Source of the DNA: Bacillota bacterium
Lineage (GTDB): Bacteria; Bacillota; Clostridia; Acetivibrionales; DSM-1351
Assembly: GCA_023390335.1 (NCBI GenBank)
Contig: JAEWCZ010000066.1
Location: 682,001 to 746,000, forward strand
Reading direction: 5' to 3'
DNA: 64,000 nucleotides
Shown here piece by piece: positions 34,876 through 43,848 of the stretch. Under the pieces are notes generated by a model that searched no databases, was not told the origin of the DNA, and was given only the letters and a program-made list of their open reading frames with translations. The position numbers were made by a program, and so were the translations under genes. The stretch's first letter is position 1. Every line of letters starts with the position of its first letter.

Positions 34876-36174
34876 ATGCGACAAACAAAAAAACTTTTAT
34901 GCTTAGTACTATTTACACTAGTCAGTACAATGTCAGTTTCTTGCGGTAGTGACAATCCGTATATTTCAGATGCTCGTAATAGCAAAATTACTCACACTGA
35001 AACCACAACAATAAGTTTAATGACAAGTTGGGGAGGTGTTGACAGCAAAGCAGGCTGTTTAATGGATTTACTGGACAAGTTTGAAAATGAAAATCCAACT
35101 ATAAAAGTCTCCAATCAATCTATATTTGGAGATGAATATTTGCCTACTCTCAAAACAAGGTTTGCTTCAGGTAACGAACCCGATGTATTTGGTTTATGGC
35201 CATGTTCTGATATAAAATATATGATCAGGGCAAATAAACTTGCTGACCTGACGGACATGCTTAGGAAGGACAGCGAATGGATGCAAAGTTTCAAGGGAAA
35301 CTACTTTGATTTAACTACCTACAATAACAGGATATTTGGTATACCGTTTGAGCTTGTATTCGAAGGGATGTTTATTAACAAGGATTTGTTTCAGCAATAT
35401 GGTGTAAAAATACCTCAAAATTACGAGGAACTTAAAAATGCAATAAATATATTTAATAAACATAACATAACTCCTATAGCCTATAACGCTAGCGCCGAAG
35501 GCTCATATATATATCAGAACATGATTGCCAGCCTCGGAGGAAACCAAGGAGTTGAAAAGTATATAGTTAATAATAAGATAAATAGATGCTATATAGATGC
35601 AATGAAATATATGAAAGAACTATTTGAAATGCATGCATTCCCTAATGATTTAATATCTATTACCAGTGAGGAAAGAAACAATCTTTTTATAAAAAAACAG
35701 GCAGCCATGATAGTTCAGGGTTCATGGTTTGCAGCATACTTTGGCAAGTTTGATAAAACAGTTGAAATGATACCGTTTCCAGCCATGGGAAATGGAAGTA
35801 GTAAAATACCTGCAGGTTTAGGTGGAGGGACTTTTTACATAAGTAAAAGCGCATGGAGTACACCAGAAGGTAAAGAAAACACTGTAAAACTTTTGAAGTT
35901 CCTGACATCAAAGGACACATCAGATTATTTATACAAGGAATCCGGCTTATTTAGTACTTTAAACATATCAATGGAAACGCCATACAACGCACTTGCAAAG
36001 CAAAGCATTAGCGTATATGAAAAAACCCCTGAACAGGATCGGTGTGCTATTCCCGACCATGTAATAGATAGAAGCACATGGGAAAAAGTTATTATCAAGG
36101 AGTTTCCCAATTACCTTGATAATAAAATATCTGCCGAGGAAATATGGGAAAAGGCTTTGAATAAATTGCAATAG
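34876..36174 (+). CDS. cuaD: Sugar-sensing solute-binding lipoprotein of a three-component system
   Basis: 432 residues from the ATG at 34876, chosen for GGAGTG upstream. A signal sequence ending VSTMSVSCGSD has a loose lipobox (Cys about residue 23). The rest is a family 1 extracellular sugar-binding protein (ISLMTSWGGVDSKAG, KTRFASGNEPDVFGLWP, AMIVQGSWFAAYFGKF). It precedes a sensor kinase and regulator with no permease beside it, so it is probably an accessory sensor delivering cellodextrin signals to CuaS. The gene symbol is from recalled cluster order in R. cellulolyticum. Confidence 0.8.
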   Translation: MRQTKKLLCLVLFTLVSTMSVSCGSDNPYISDARNSKITHTETTTISLMTSWGGVDSKAGCLMDLLDKFENENPTIKVSNQSIFGDEYLPTLKTRFASGNEPDVFGLWPCSDIKYMIRANKLADLTDMLRKDSEWMQSFKGNYFDLTTYNNRIFGIPFELVFEGMFINKDLFQQYGVKIPQNYEELKNAINIFNKHNITPIAYNASAEGSYIYQNMIASLGGNQGVEKYIVNNKINRCYIDAMKYMKELFEMHAFPNDLISITSEERNNLFIKKQAAMIVQGSWFAAYFGKFDKTVEMIPFPAMGNGSSKIPAGLGGGTFYISKSAWSTPEGKENTVKLLKFLTSKDTSDYLYKESGLFSTLNISMETPYNALAKQSISVYEKTPEQDRCAIPDHVIDRSTWEKVIIKEFPNYLDNKISAEEIWEKALNKLQ

Positions 36175-36225
36175 TTTTAATAGCATTATAGAAATTATTC
36201 GAGTGCGTTGGGATATGGTGGGATA

Positions 36226-38109
36226 ATGATAAATAAAATTACTTCAAGCATATTTTATAAAATACTTAGAGGTTCTCAATTTTACAAAAACATATCAATA
36301 AAAAAGAAGTTACTGCTTGTAGTAAATCTACAAATTCTGATACCTCTTATATTTGTAGGCTTTTTTGCATATAAGAGTTCTGAGGAAATTATCAACAGTA
36401 AATCTCTTTCTTATTCTAACGATGTACTTAGCTCTATCGGATTAAGGCTTCAGGACACAGTGACTAATTTAACCAACATATCTGGCGACATAAGTATGGA
36501 TAAAAACATATATGACGCTTTAATCAGTTATGACACAGGAAATAACAATAATAATCTGACCGAAATGGGCATTCATGAAATAGATTCCCAGCTAACAAAC
36601 CTATTTATAACAGTAAAGGGCAACAGGCCAGAAATTAATTCTATTTGTATAGTAACTGACAGCGGATTAGTTCTGCCTAGACGGTATCCAAGTACTGATT
36701 CGGAGCTAAGGTCAGTAGTAAACAGAGAATACTCCCGAATGAGTGAAAAGGCTGATGAAGTTAGCAGAAAGGCGGCCTGGTTTTTTGAAACCTCCGCTGG
36801 AGTTGTTAAGAATGCTTATTTAGTAAAAAAGGTATATAATAGGGACAATTATACAGAAATAGGAATGTTGGTAGTTCAAATTAAAATGGATGCTTTAAAG
36901 GATGTTTTGAAAGGACTCGAATCAGAGGTTATGCAAAATACTACAATCCTTTCACAAAATAATGATATAATTGTTTCAAAGAATAAATCAGCATTGGAAA
37001 AATATAAATACATAATCAAGGATACACCGTATGATGAAAATTCTTTTATAGATCAAGAAAATAATATTTTTGTTGCTTATACATATTTAAAAGATAATAT
37101 TAACTGGAGAATAGTTACTTTTGTTCCATTAAATGAATTGTACTCCGATGTAAATAAATTGAGAAACAGGATAATTATGCTGTGTCTTGCATCTATTATA
37201 TTATTGTCTGTAGTCAGTATTTATATGTCATTCGATATGATAAAACCAATCAACAGGTTGGTTAAAGCCATGAAAAATATGAATATAAACAATATATCAG
37301 ACAGTTATATCGAGGTTGACAGAAGTGATGAACTTGGTTTCCTACATAAAACCTTCAATAACATGGCTAAAGAGATTGATCATCTGGTTACATGGATTTA
37401 CAGAGAACAGATTACACGCAAAGAGGCTGAGTTAAAGGCATTACAGTCACAAATAAACCCGCACTTCCTCTTTAATACACTGGAGTCAATTAATTGGATG
37501 GCACAACTAAATAATGTCCCTGAGATAAGCGATATAGTGACAGATCTTTCTGCACTGCTTGAAGCAAGTATAGGAAGGGATGACAGGCTAATACCCATAG
37601 AGGAAGAGTTTATGTATATTGATAAATACATATCACTCTTAAAACGCAGATTTGAAGATAAGATAACACTAAAAAAAGAAATAGACCCTCAGGTTCTATA
37701 TATAAAAATTCCAAGACTTTTGATTCAACCGTTAATAGAAAATGCTGTCTATCATGGAGTGGAAAACAGCAGAGAAAAAGGTGTCATTATGCTGAATGCC
37801 AGAATACAGGAAGATTTAATAGTATTGGAGGTAATTGATAACGGAAATGGAATAACAAAAGAAGATCTAATAAAGTTAAATAAGAGCCTCGAAATGGATA
37901 ATGACACATACTTTAAATCTCTTAGAGAAAAGAAGAATAAAAGCATTGGTATAGATAATGTAAATAGAAGAATCAAACTCTTCTATGGTGAAAAATATGG
38001 TATTAAAATAGAGAGCAGTGTTAACATATTTACTAAAGTAACGGTTTCTTTACCACTTCAAACATTCAATACTAAGGAGAGTTATTATGTACAAGGTTCT
38101 AATAATTGA
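36226..38109 (+). CDS. cuaS: Membrane sensor kinase, YesM/LytS-type
   Basis: 627 residues from the ATG at 36226 with GGTGGG upstream. A first membrane helix (about 28-48, QILIPLIFVGFFAY) is followed by an extracellular sensor region (to about 315), a second helix (IIMLCLASIILLSVVSIY), a HAMP domain and the His_kinase family phospho-acceptor segment ALQSQINPHFLFNTLESINWM. The ATPase domain has LIQPLIENAVYHGVE and DNGNGI. It should phosphorylate the AraC-type regulator whose gene overlaps its end by 23 bp. Probable signal: cellodextrins via the upstream binding protein. Confidence 0.88.
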   Translation: MINKITSSIFYKILRGSQFYKNISIKKKLLLVVNLQILIPLIFVGFFAYKSSEEIINSKSLSYSNDVLSSIGLRLQDTVTNLTNISGDISMDKNIYDALISYDTGNNNNNLTEMGIHEIDSQLTNLFITVKGNRPEINSICIVTDSGLVLPRRYPSTDSELRSVVNREYSRMSEKADEVSRKAAWFFETSAGVVKNAYLVKKVYNRDNYTEIGMLVVQIKMDALKDVLKGLESEVMQNTTILSQNNDIIVSKNKSALEKYKYIIKDTPYDENSFIDQENNIFVAYTYLKDNINWRIVTFVPLNELYSDVNKLRNRIIMLCLASIILLSVVSIYMSFDMIKPINRLVKAMKNMNINNISDSYIEVDRSDELGFLHKTFNNMAKEIDHLVTWIYREQITRKEAELKALQSQINPHFLFNTLESINWMAQLNNVPEISDIVTDLSALLEASIGRDDRLIPIEEEFMYIDKYISLLKRRFEDKITLKKEIDPQVLYIKIPRLLIQPLIENAVYHGVENSREKGVIMLNARIQEDLIVLEVIDNGNGITKEDLIKLNKSLEMDNDTYFKSLREKKNKSIGIDNVNRRIKLFYGEKYGIKIESSVNIFTKVTVSLPLQTFNTKESYYVQGSNN

Positions 38110-39703
38110 TGATGAATCCATAATACGAAAAGGCATCAAAAACATTATTAATTGGAAACAGCTTGATTGCGAGGTTTGTGCAGATGCCTGTGATGGTATC
38201 GAAGGAATTGATTTAATAAAAAAATATTTACCGGAAGTAATCATAACTGATATTCGTATGCCTGGAATGGATGGACTTGAAATGATCAAGCAGGTAAAGG
38301 AAATTGTTCCGAACACGAAAATAATAATACTAACGGGGTATAGGGATTTTGATTATGTACAGAAAGCTATCAAATGCGGTGCATTTGATTTTCTCCTTAA
38401 ACCTTCAAAGATTGAAGAACTGACTTCAGTATTGGCAAAGGCAGTTAATGAATTAAATGAACAGAAGGACAAACACAATGAGATTGAGCGGTTCAGGATG
38501 CTTTTTGAACAAAATATTCCCGTACTCAGAGAAAAACTTCTTTACGATATTATATACGGTCTCAACACAAGTGAAAATGAAATATACGAAAAAATGAAGC
38601 TCTTTAATATATCCATAAAGAATTTTGTTTTGGTTGTAATGGAAAATGACTATAACGATAAATCCAACAGTTCGTTGTATGATAAACATCTGTACCAATT
38701 TGGAATTGTAAAATCCTTTGAAGAAATATTTGCAGAGAATTATGAAGTTTTGAGCATTATGCTTAGTAGTAACAGAGTTGGTTTTATAATACAGAAATCT
38801 GATAATTTACCTTTGGATATTGAGAAGGTAAGTGAAAAATGTGCTTACCTACAAGAGGTTATAAATAGCGGATTTGGTTTTACTGTTACAATAGCTGTCA
38901 GTTCAAGCGGAAAAGACGCCCTGGAGCTTCCGGACAAATTAAGGGAGTGTCTGGGATCTTTGGAATACAAAAGTTATATGGGAGACAACTCTATTATTCA
39001 GTACAGTGACCTAAACTCATTTTTTAGATATGAAGATTACTCCATACTCGACAAGTATCAAAAACAGCTTATTGAAAATATAAAATCGGGAAATGAGCTT
39101 GGTGTAAGGGAAAATACTAAACTCATATCTGATTATCTGACGAATAACAATATAAATATACACTATATGCGGAATTTTTATTATACAACATTGTCTTCAA
39201 TAAACAACATAAGAATATCAGTTTCATCGGTAGATACGGACAAAAAATATTCAGAAGGTGAGGATATAGCAAGTCTGATAAAGCTCATTGAAAAAACCGA
39301 TAAAGCAGAAGAACTAAACTCGCTTTTGGAAGAAGTAGCTATTAAAATTGCATCTAAGGTTAACAGCTTTAATAATAAAAGTATAAAACTCATATTACGA
39401 AAAGCTATAGACTATATACAAGACCACTATAATGAGCAGGTAACTCTTAATGAAGTAGCGGAAAATATATATGTTAGTACCTTTTATATAAGCAGAATGT
39501 TCAAAAAAGAGCTGGGGAAAAGTTTTGTAGATTACCTTAACGATGTAAGAATTGATAAAGCAAAGGAACTTCTAAAGGATGTAAAATATAAAACCTATGA
39601 AGTTGCAGAAAAGGTTGGTATCTCTGATCCTCACTATTTTTCAAAGCTATTTAAGAAATATTCAGGTATGACACCTTCTGAATACAGAGATAGTCTCTTT
39701 TAA
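38087..39703 (+). CDS. cuaR: AraC-type response regulator, YesN family
   Basis: 538 residues. The receiver domain (1-120) has IDDES, the phospho-acceptor Asp in VIITDIRMPGMDGLEM and Lys in FDFLLKPSK. The C-terminal AraC domain has two helix-turn-helix motifs (VTLNEVAENIYVSTFYISRMFKKELG and YEVAEKVGISDPHYFSKLFKKYSG). Its start lies within the end of cuaS, giving coupled translation. It most likely activates the adjacent cuaABC and cbpA genes when cellodextrins are present. Confidence 0.9.
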   Translation: MYKVLIIDDESIIRKGIKNIINWKQLDCEVCADACDGIEGIDLIKKYLPEVIITDIRMPGMDGLEMIKQVKEIVPNTKIIILTGYRDFDYVQKAIKCGAFDFLLKPSKIEELTSVLAKAVNELNEQKDKHNEIERFRMLFEQNIPVLREKLLYDIIYGLNTSENEIYEKMKLFNISIKNFVLVVMENDYNDKSNSSLYDKHLYQFGIVKSFEEIFAENYEVLSIMLSSNRVGFIIQKSDNLPLDIEKVSEKCAYLQEVINSGFGFTVTIAVSSSGKDALELPDKLRECLGSLEYKSYMGDNSIIQYSDLNSFFRYEDYSILDKYQKQLIENIKSGNELGVRENTKLISDYLTNNNINIHYMRNFYYTTLSSINNIRISVSSVDTDKKYSEGEDIASLIKLIEKTDKAEELNSLLEEVAIKIASKVNSFNNKSIKLILRKAIDYIQDHYNEQVTLNEVAENIYVSTFYISRMFKKELGKSFVDYLNDVRIDKAKELLKDVKYKTYEVAEKVGISDPHYFSKLFKKYSGMTPSEYRDSLF

Positions 39704-40028
39704 TTCTTTTACACTGAAAAAGGTGAACAATATTGATTTTTAGTGGAAATAATTGTACGTAACCATGTTTTAATAAAGAACAAAAAATGACCCCAAAACT
39801 TAAAAAATATTGAAATTCGTCAAAAAAGACACATATATGTCATAACATGTGTCTTTTTTAGTGCAATTTCTTGCCATACCTATATAGTCAAAATATTAAA
39901 ACATAAAGCAACATTATCTATTTAGAAAGAAAGTCTATTTTTATAGAATAAATGTTGCAAAGTGCTTTAATAGCACTGATGTAAGCATTTCAATATGAAA
40001 TTGCTATAACAAAAAGGAGGATTTTAAA
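39704..40028. other. Intergenic region before cuaA
   Basis: Holds the cuaR terminator and about 165 bases of A+T-rich sequence that must include the cuaA promoter and probably the CuaR site. I could not identify the operator. AAAGGAGG lies just before the cuaA ATG. Confidence 0.55.
39822..39859 (+). terminator. Terminator after cuaR
   Basis: AAAAAAGACACAT (about 39822-39834) pairs with ATGTGTCTTTTTT (39847-39859). Confidence 0.85.
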
Positions 40029-41378
40029 ATGTTTAAAAAGGTAATAGCTTCTGTTTTAACAGGTGTTATGGTGCTTGGTATGGCTGCCTGCGGAAACACA
40101 GAGTCAGGTGACAGTACTGCAGCTGCAACAAGTTCAGCAGCTAGCACTAGCTCAGTAGCAGCTACTTCTTCACCAGCAGCTACATCAACAGACTTTACAA
40201 AGGCTTCCGGAACAATAGTAATGTGGAACTGGGAAAATCAGGATCAGCTTAAGACAGCAATAGCTGATTTTAACACCAGATATCCAAATGTTAAGGTTCA
40301 ATCAGTACCGGTTGCAAGTGCAGACTATGTTAAGAAAATACAGACTGCAGTAGCAGCAAAGACAGCTTTACCAGATGTAATCAGAGGTGAAGTTGGTTTC
40401 AGAGGAACTCTCTTTGACATGGATATTTGTCAAGATCTTTCACAAGCTCCATACAACTTTGATAAGAGCAAGTTAGCTGAAAAGGCATTGCCGCTTGTTA
40501 CAGATAGCAAGGGACAGATATTAGGAGCTCCAACTCAGTTCAACCCATCAGGTATTGCTTACAGAAGAAGCATGACAAAGAAATTATTCAATACTGATGA
40601 TCCTCAAGCATTGGCAGACAAGTTTAAGACTTGGGATGATGTAATCACTAACTTCAAGGATGCTAAGATAGATGGCAAGAAGGTATTTGCATTTAGATCA
40701 GTAAGAGATATATTCCACATAGTTGACGGATACAATCCTCAAAACCCAATTCAAGATGGAACAATCAAGTTTAACGAAGTTTATCTTCCTACTTTCCAAA
40801 TTATAGAAAAACTTTGGAAAGCCGGCGTTATTGACAAATATGACATGTGGACTCCTGCATGGAATGCATCATTCGCTAAGAGTGAAGATGTATTTGTAGC
40901 AGCAGCACCTTGGTTCCTCAAGTATGTTATAGAACCAAACGATACTAAGGGTAAAGGTGACTGGGGAGTAACAGTAGCTCCAGGCGGAATGTTCAACTGG
41001 GGTGGAACTGCACTTTCAATCTGGAAAGATTCAAAAGTTAAGGATGCAGCTTGGGGTTACATTGCTGACCAGGTACTTAATGAAAGCGGTGTTAAAAATT
41101 CATTCACAACTGGTTTGAATATTACTCCTGTTAAAGAATTCATGGATAAACCAGGCTTCTTCAGCCAAAAAGAAGAATACTGGGGCGGACAGGATGTAGG
41201 ACAATTCTACATGGATAACATGGATGCAGTAAAGGTTAAGACACTCGGTAAGTACGATAATTTCCTTGAAAACAACTTTGTAAAAGGATTACAGGAAATC
41301 AAAAAAGGAAAGACAGCTCAAGAAGCAGTTGATTTCATGATTGCTGATATGAAAAAGAATGTTCCTGAATTGAAGTAA
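40029..41378 (+). CDS. cuaA: Cellodextrin ABC transporter binding lipoprotein
   Basis: 449 residues. The signal peptide ends in a good lipobox (LGMAACGN, Cys about 21), then a Ser/Thr/Ala-rich linker to about residue 55. The family 1 solute-binding domain follows (GTIVMWNWENQDQLK, DVIRGEVGFRGTLFDMD). The many Trp residues fit an oligosaccharide binder. It leads the transporter genes and is separated from the permeases by a GC-rich hairpin that may raise its own mRNA level. No ATPase gene is in the cluster; a shared MsmK-type ATPase is likely. Confidence 0.88.
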   Translation: MFKKVIASVLTGVMVLGMAACGNTESGDSTAAATSSAASTSSVAATSSPAATSTDFTKASGTIVMWNWENQDQLKTAIADFNTRYPNVKVQSVPVASADYVKKIQTAVAAKTALPDVIRGEVGFRGTLFDMDICQDLSQAPYNFDKSKLAEKALPLVTDSKGQILGAPTQFNPSGIAYRRSMTKKLFNTDDPQALADKFKTWDDVITNFKDAKIDGKKVFAFRSVRDIFHIVDGYNPQNPIQDGTIKFNEVYLPTFQIIEKLWKAGVIDKYDMWTPAWNASFAKSEDVFVAAAPWFLKYVIEPNDTKGKGDWGVTVAPGGMFNWGGTALSIWKDSKVKDAAWGYIADQVLNESGVKNSFTTGLNITPVKEFMDKPGFFSQKEEYWGGQDVGQFYMDNMDAVKVKTLGKYDNFLENNFVKGLQEIKKGKTAQEAVDFMIADMKKNVPELK

Positions 41379-41411
41379 TTTCGGAATTATCTGAATGTTA
41401 TTGATGATTTA

Positions 41412-41434
41412 GGAGAGGGTGAAATTCCCTCTCC
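41412..41434 (+). terminator. Intra-operon hairpin between cuaA and cuaB
   Basis: GGAGAGGG (41412-41419) pairs with CCCTCTCC (41427-41434), loop TGAAATT, followed by TTGATTATTTT. It may act as a partial terminator or 3' stabiliser giving more binding protein than permease. Confidence 0.75.
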
Positions 41435-41484
41435 TTGATTATTTTACTGTTTGTACTTAATCTAGCACACGGGGGTGGTTAGTA

Positions 41485-42405
41485 ATGAAAAATCTCTCAA
41501 AGAAATCAACACCTTATCTTTTCATGGCGCCTTACTTCCTAGTTTTCATTGCATTTTCTTTAATACCAATATTTTATACACTGTATATGAGCCTTAATGA
41601 ATGGGACGGATATAATGATATAAAATTTGTAGGATTAGCAAATTATCAAAGAATGTTTGAAAATGGGGAGTTTGTTCTAGCTCTTAAAAATACTGCAATT
41701 ATCATGCTTATGTTGATACCGTTGCAGTTGGTATTTGCAATAGTTATTGCCTATATGATTAATTCAAAACTTGTCAGGCATAAAGAAATCTTTAAGACAG
41801 CGGTTTTTACTCCATATCTTGTTATACCGATAGCTGCGGGACTGTTGTGGGCATTTTTCTTCGATGGAGGTACATCCGGAACAATCAATGCAATTTTAAT
41901 GAAATTGCATATTCTTAAAGAGCCCATTGATTATCTTGCAAGTCCTAAATTAGCTAAAGTAGTTATTGCAGTTATCATGTTGTGGAGATACACAGGATAT
42001 TGTGTACTGTTCTTTATTGCCGGTTTTGTATCAGTACCGGAGGAACTATATGAGGCTGCACGTGTTGATGGAGCCAGAGCATGGCATAACTTCTGGAATA
42101 TTTCTCTTCCAATGATAAAGCCTATAATAATATATATGGTTATTACATCACTTATAGGTGGTTTCCAGACATTTGATGAACCGAATATTATTTATACTCA
42201 AGGAAATTATCAAACTGGACCATATTCAGGAGGCCCTGATAGTGCAGTAATGACTTTGGTAATGCTTATGGGTAAAGGCGCTTTCCTTAATTCCCAATAT
42301 GGCTATGGTAGTGCGGTTGCATATGGAATGTTTGTTGTAATAGCAATATTCTCATTTGTTTCATTAAAGTTTATGAATGGGGGGGATAAAGATGGAGCAA
42401 TCTAA
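41485..42405 (+). CDS. cuaB: Cellodextrin ABC transporter permease, MalF-like
   Basis: 306 residues with six hydrophobic helices. The N-terminal APYFLVFIAFSLIPIFYTLYMS and the binding-protein-dependent transport EAA loop (EELYEAARVDGARAWHNFWNISLPMIKP) are diagnostic of MalF/UgpA permeases. It forms the membrane channel with CuaC. GGGGGTGG precedes the ATG. The next permease gene starts within its last codons. Confidence 0.92.
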   Translation: MKNLSKKSTPYLFMAPYFLVFIAFSLIPIFYTLYMSLNEWDGYNDIKFVGLANYQRMFENGEFVLALKNTAIIMLMLIPLQLVFAIVIAYMINSKLVRHKEIFKTAVFTPYLVIPIAAGLLWAFFFDGGTSGTINAILMKLHILKEPIDYLASPKLAKVVIAVIMLWRYTGYCVLFFIAGFVSVPEELYEAARVDGARAWHNFWNISLPMIKPIIIYMVITSLIGGFQTFDEPNIIYTQGNYQTGPYSGGPDSAVMTLVMLMGKGAFLNSQYGYGSAVAYGMFVVIAIFSFVSLKFMNGGDKDGAI

Positions 42406-43219
42406 CAAAGTTTATTCCTTTATTTTGTATATTTTCCTGGCTGTTTGTGCAATAATTTCTATAGGTCCTTTTTATCTTATGGTAATAATGAGTACTTATG
42501 ATTCAAATGCTCTTTTTACCGACCTTCATTTACTACCCGGTAGTAACTTCATGATAAATATGAAGGATGTATTTGTAAATGCAGGATTCGGGAGATTCTA
42601 TTTTAACAGTATATACATTGCTGTCCTTTCAACGGCATTGACAGTATTTCTATGTGCTATGTGCGGATATGCACTTGCCAAATTTGACTTTAAGTTCAAA
42701 AAGCCGGCATACTATGCAATTTTGATAACTATGATGCTTCCTACTCAGCTGGGTTTGATAGCATTTGTAAGTGAAATGAACGTAATTGGTTGGACTGATT
42801 CACATTTGTCGCTTATCATTCCGGCAGCTGCTAATGCATTTGCAGTATACTGGATAAGACAATATACAGTTCAAGGCGTTCCTACAGAAATAATTGAGAG
42901 CGGAAGAATGGACGGATGTACTGAGGGTGGAATTTTCTTCAAATTGGTTGTACCATTTATAAAGCCGGCTCTTGGATCACAGGCATTGTTATGCTTTATG
43001 GCGTCTTGGAACAGTTATCTGTTACCACTGGTCTTAATCAATAAACCGGAGAAGTTTACTGTTACTCTTGGATTATCAACATTGGATGCGTTGTACAGGG
43101 CAAACTATGGTGCCAGAATAGCAGCATTGGTTATTGGTACAATACCTATGTTCTGTATTTTCTTGGTATTCTCAAAATCACTTATTCAGGGTATTACTGC
43201 AGGGTCTGTAAAAGGCTAA
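42392..43219 (+). CDS. cuaC: Cellodextrin ABC transporter permease, MalG-like
   Basis: 275 residues from the ATG at 42392 (GGGGGG upstream); it overlaps cuaB by 14 bp, so the permeases are translationally coupled. Six hydrophobic helices and an EAA loop (TEIIESGRMDGCTEGGIFFKLVVPFIKPAL) mark a MalG/UgpE permease. The ATP-hydrolysing subunit is not encoded in the window. Confidence 0.92.
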   Translation: MEQSNKVYSFILYIFLAVCAIISIGPFYLMVIMSTYDSNALFTDLHLLPGSNFMINMKDVFVNAGFGRFYFNSIYIAVLSTALTVFLCAMCGYALAKFDFKFKKPAYYAILITMMLPTQLGLIAFVSEMNVIGWTDSHLSLIIPAAANAFAVYWIRQYTVQGVPTEIIESGRMDGCTEGGIFFKLVVPFIKPALGSQALLCFMASWNSYLLPLVLINKPEKFTVTLGLSTLDALYRANYGARIAALVIGTIPMFCIFLVFSKSLIQGITAGSVKG

Positions 43220-43848
43220 TTGCAGGGTTATGTACAGCTTTTCTTTGTACATGAGAATTAAAAAGGTTTTTGGTTTGATTACCTTATAATATAGGTATAT
43301 GCGTCTTTGAAATAAACTGGTTAAATTAGTCTTTGAGCAGATATATGACTGCTCAAAGAAAGTTAACTGGGTAATGTAAATATAGATGATTATTACAAAT
43401 AAAGCCATGACAAAATATTGCACATTAAAGCAAGTTGTTCTATTCAAGTTTTTCTTAATTTGAATAGAATATAAATAGGTTGATTTTCTACAAAAAGTTG
43501 CATTATTAAACTTTTTGTACGAAAAAATGGCATCGACAATTATACAATACCAAAATTAAAAGTATTGTTTCACTTGTTGTCTATAAACAATATATCTGTG
43601 TTGTAAAAGTTTTTTTAAAAGTAGAAATAGGCGGGGGAAGAATTGAGAAGAGAAGCTAATGTTCAAACAAATGTCTCTAAAAAGGGCCCCCGTCTTTCTG
43701 ATTTTACCGAAAGTATTAGTTACTAATTTTCTTTTATTAATAGTTCTAAATATAAAAATTTAAAATAATGATTATTAGAGAAACTTGTTATATAGACTTA
43801 ACATAGATTTCTCATAAAATAATTCGACAATTGAAAGGGGTTATAAAT
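43220..43848. other. 629-bp gap between cuaC and cbpA
   Basis: Mostly A+T-rich. A G-run at 43632-43636 and a C-run at about 43687-43691 could pair as a stem. Between them a TTG at 43643 opens a 27-codon frame to 43726 with GGGGG upstream; it may be a small leader ORF or chance. A promoter for cbpA is probably here, but I cannot place it. Confidence 0.45.
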
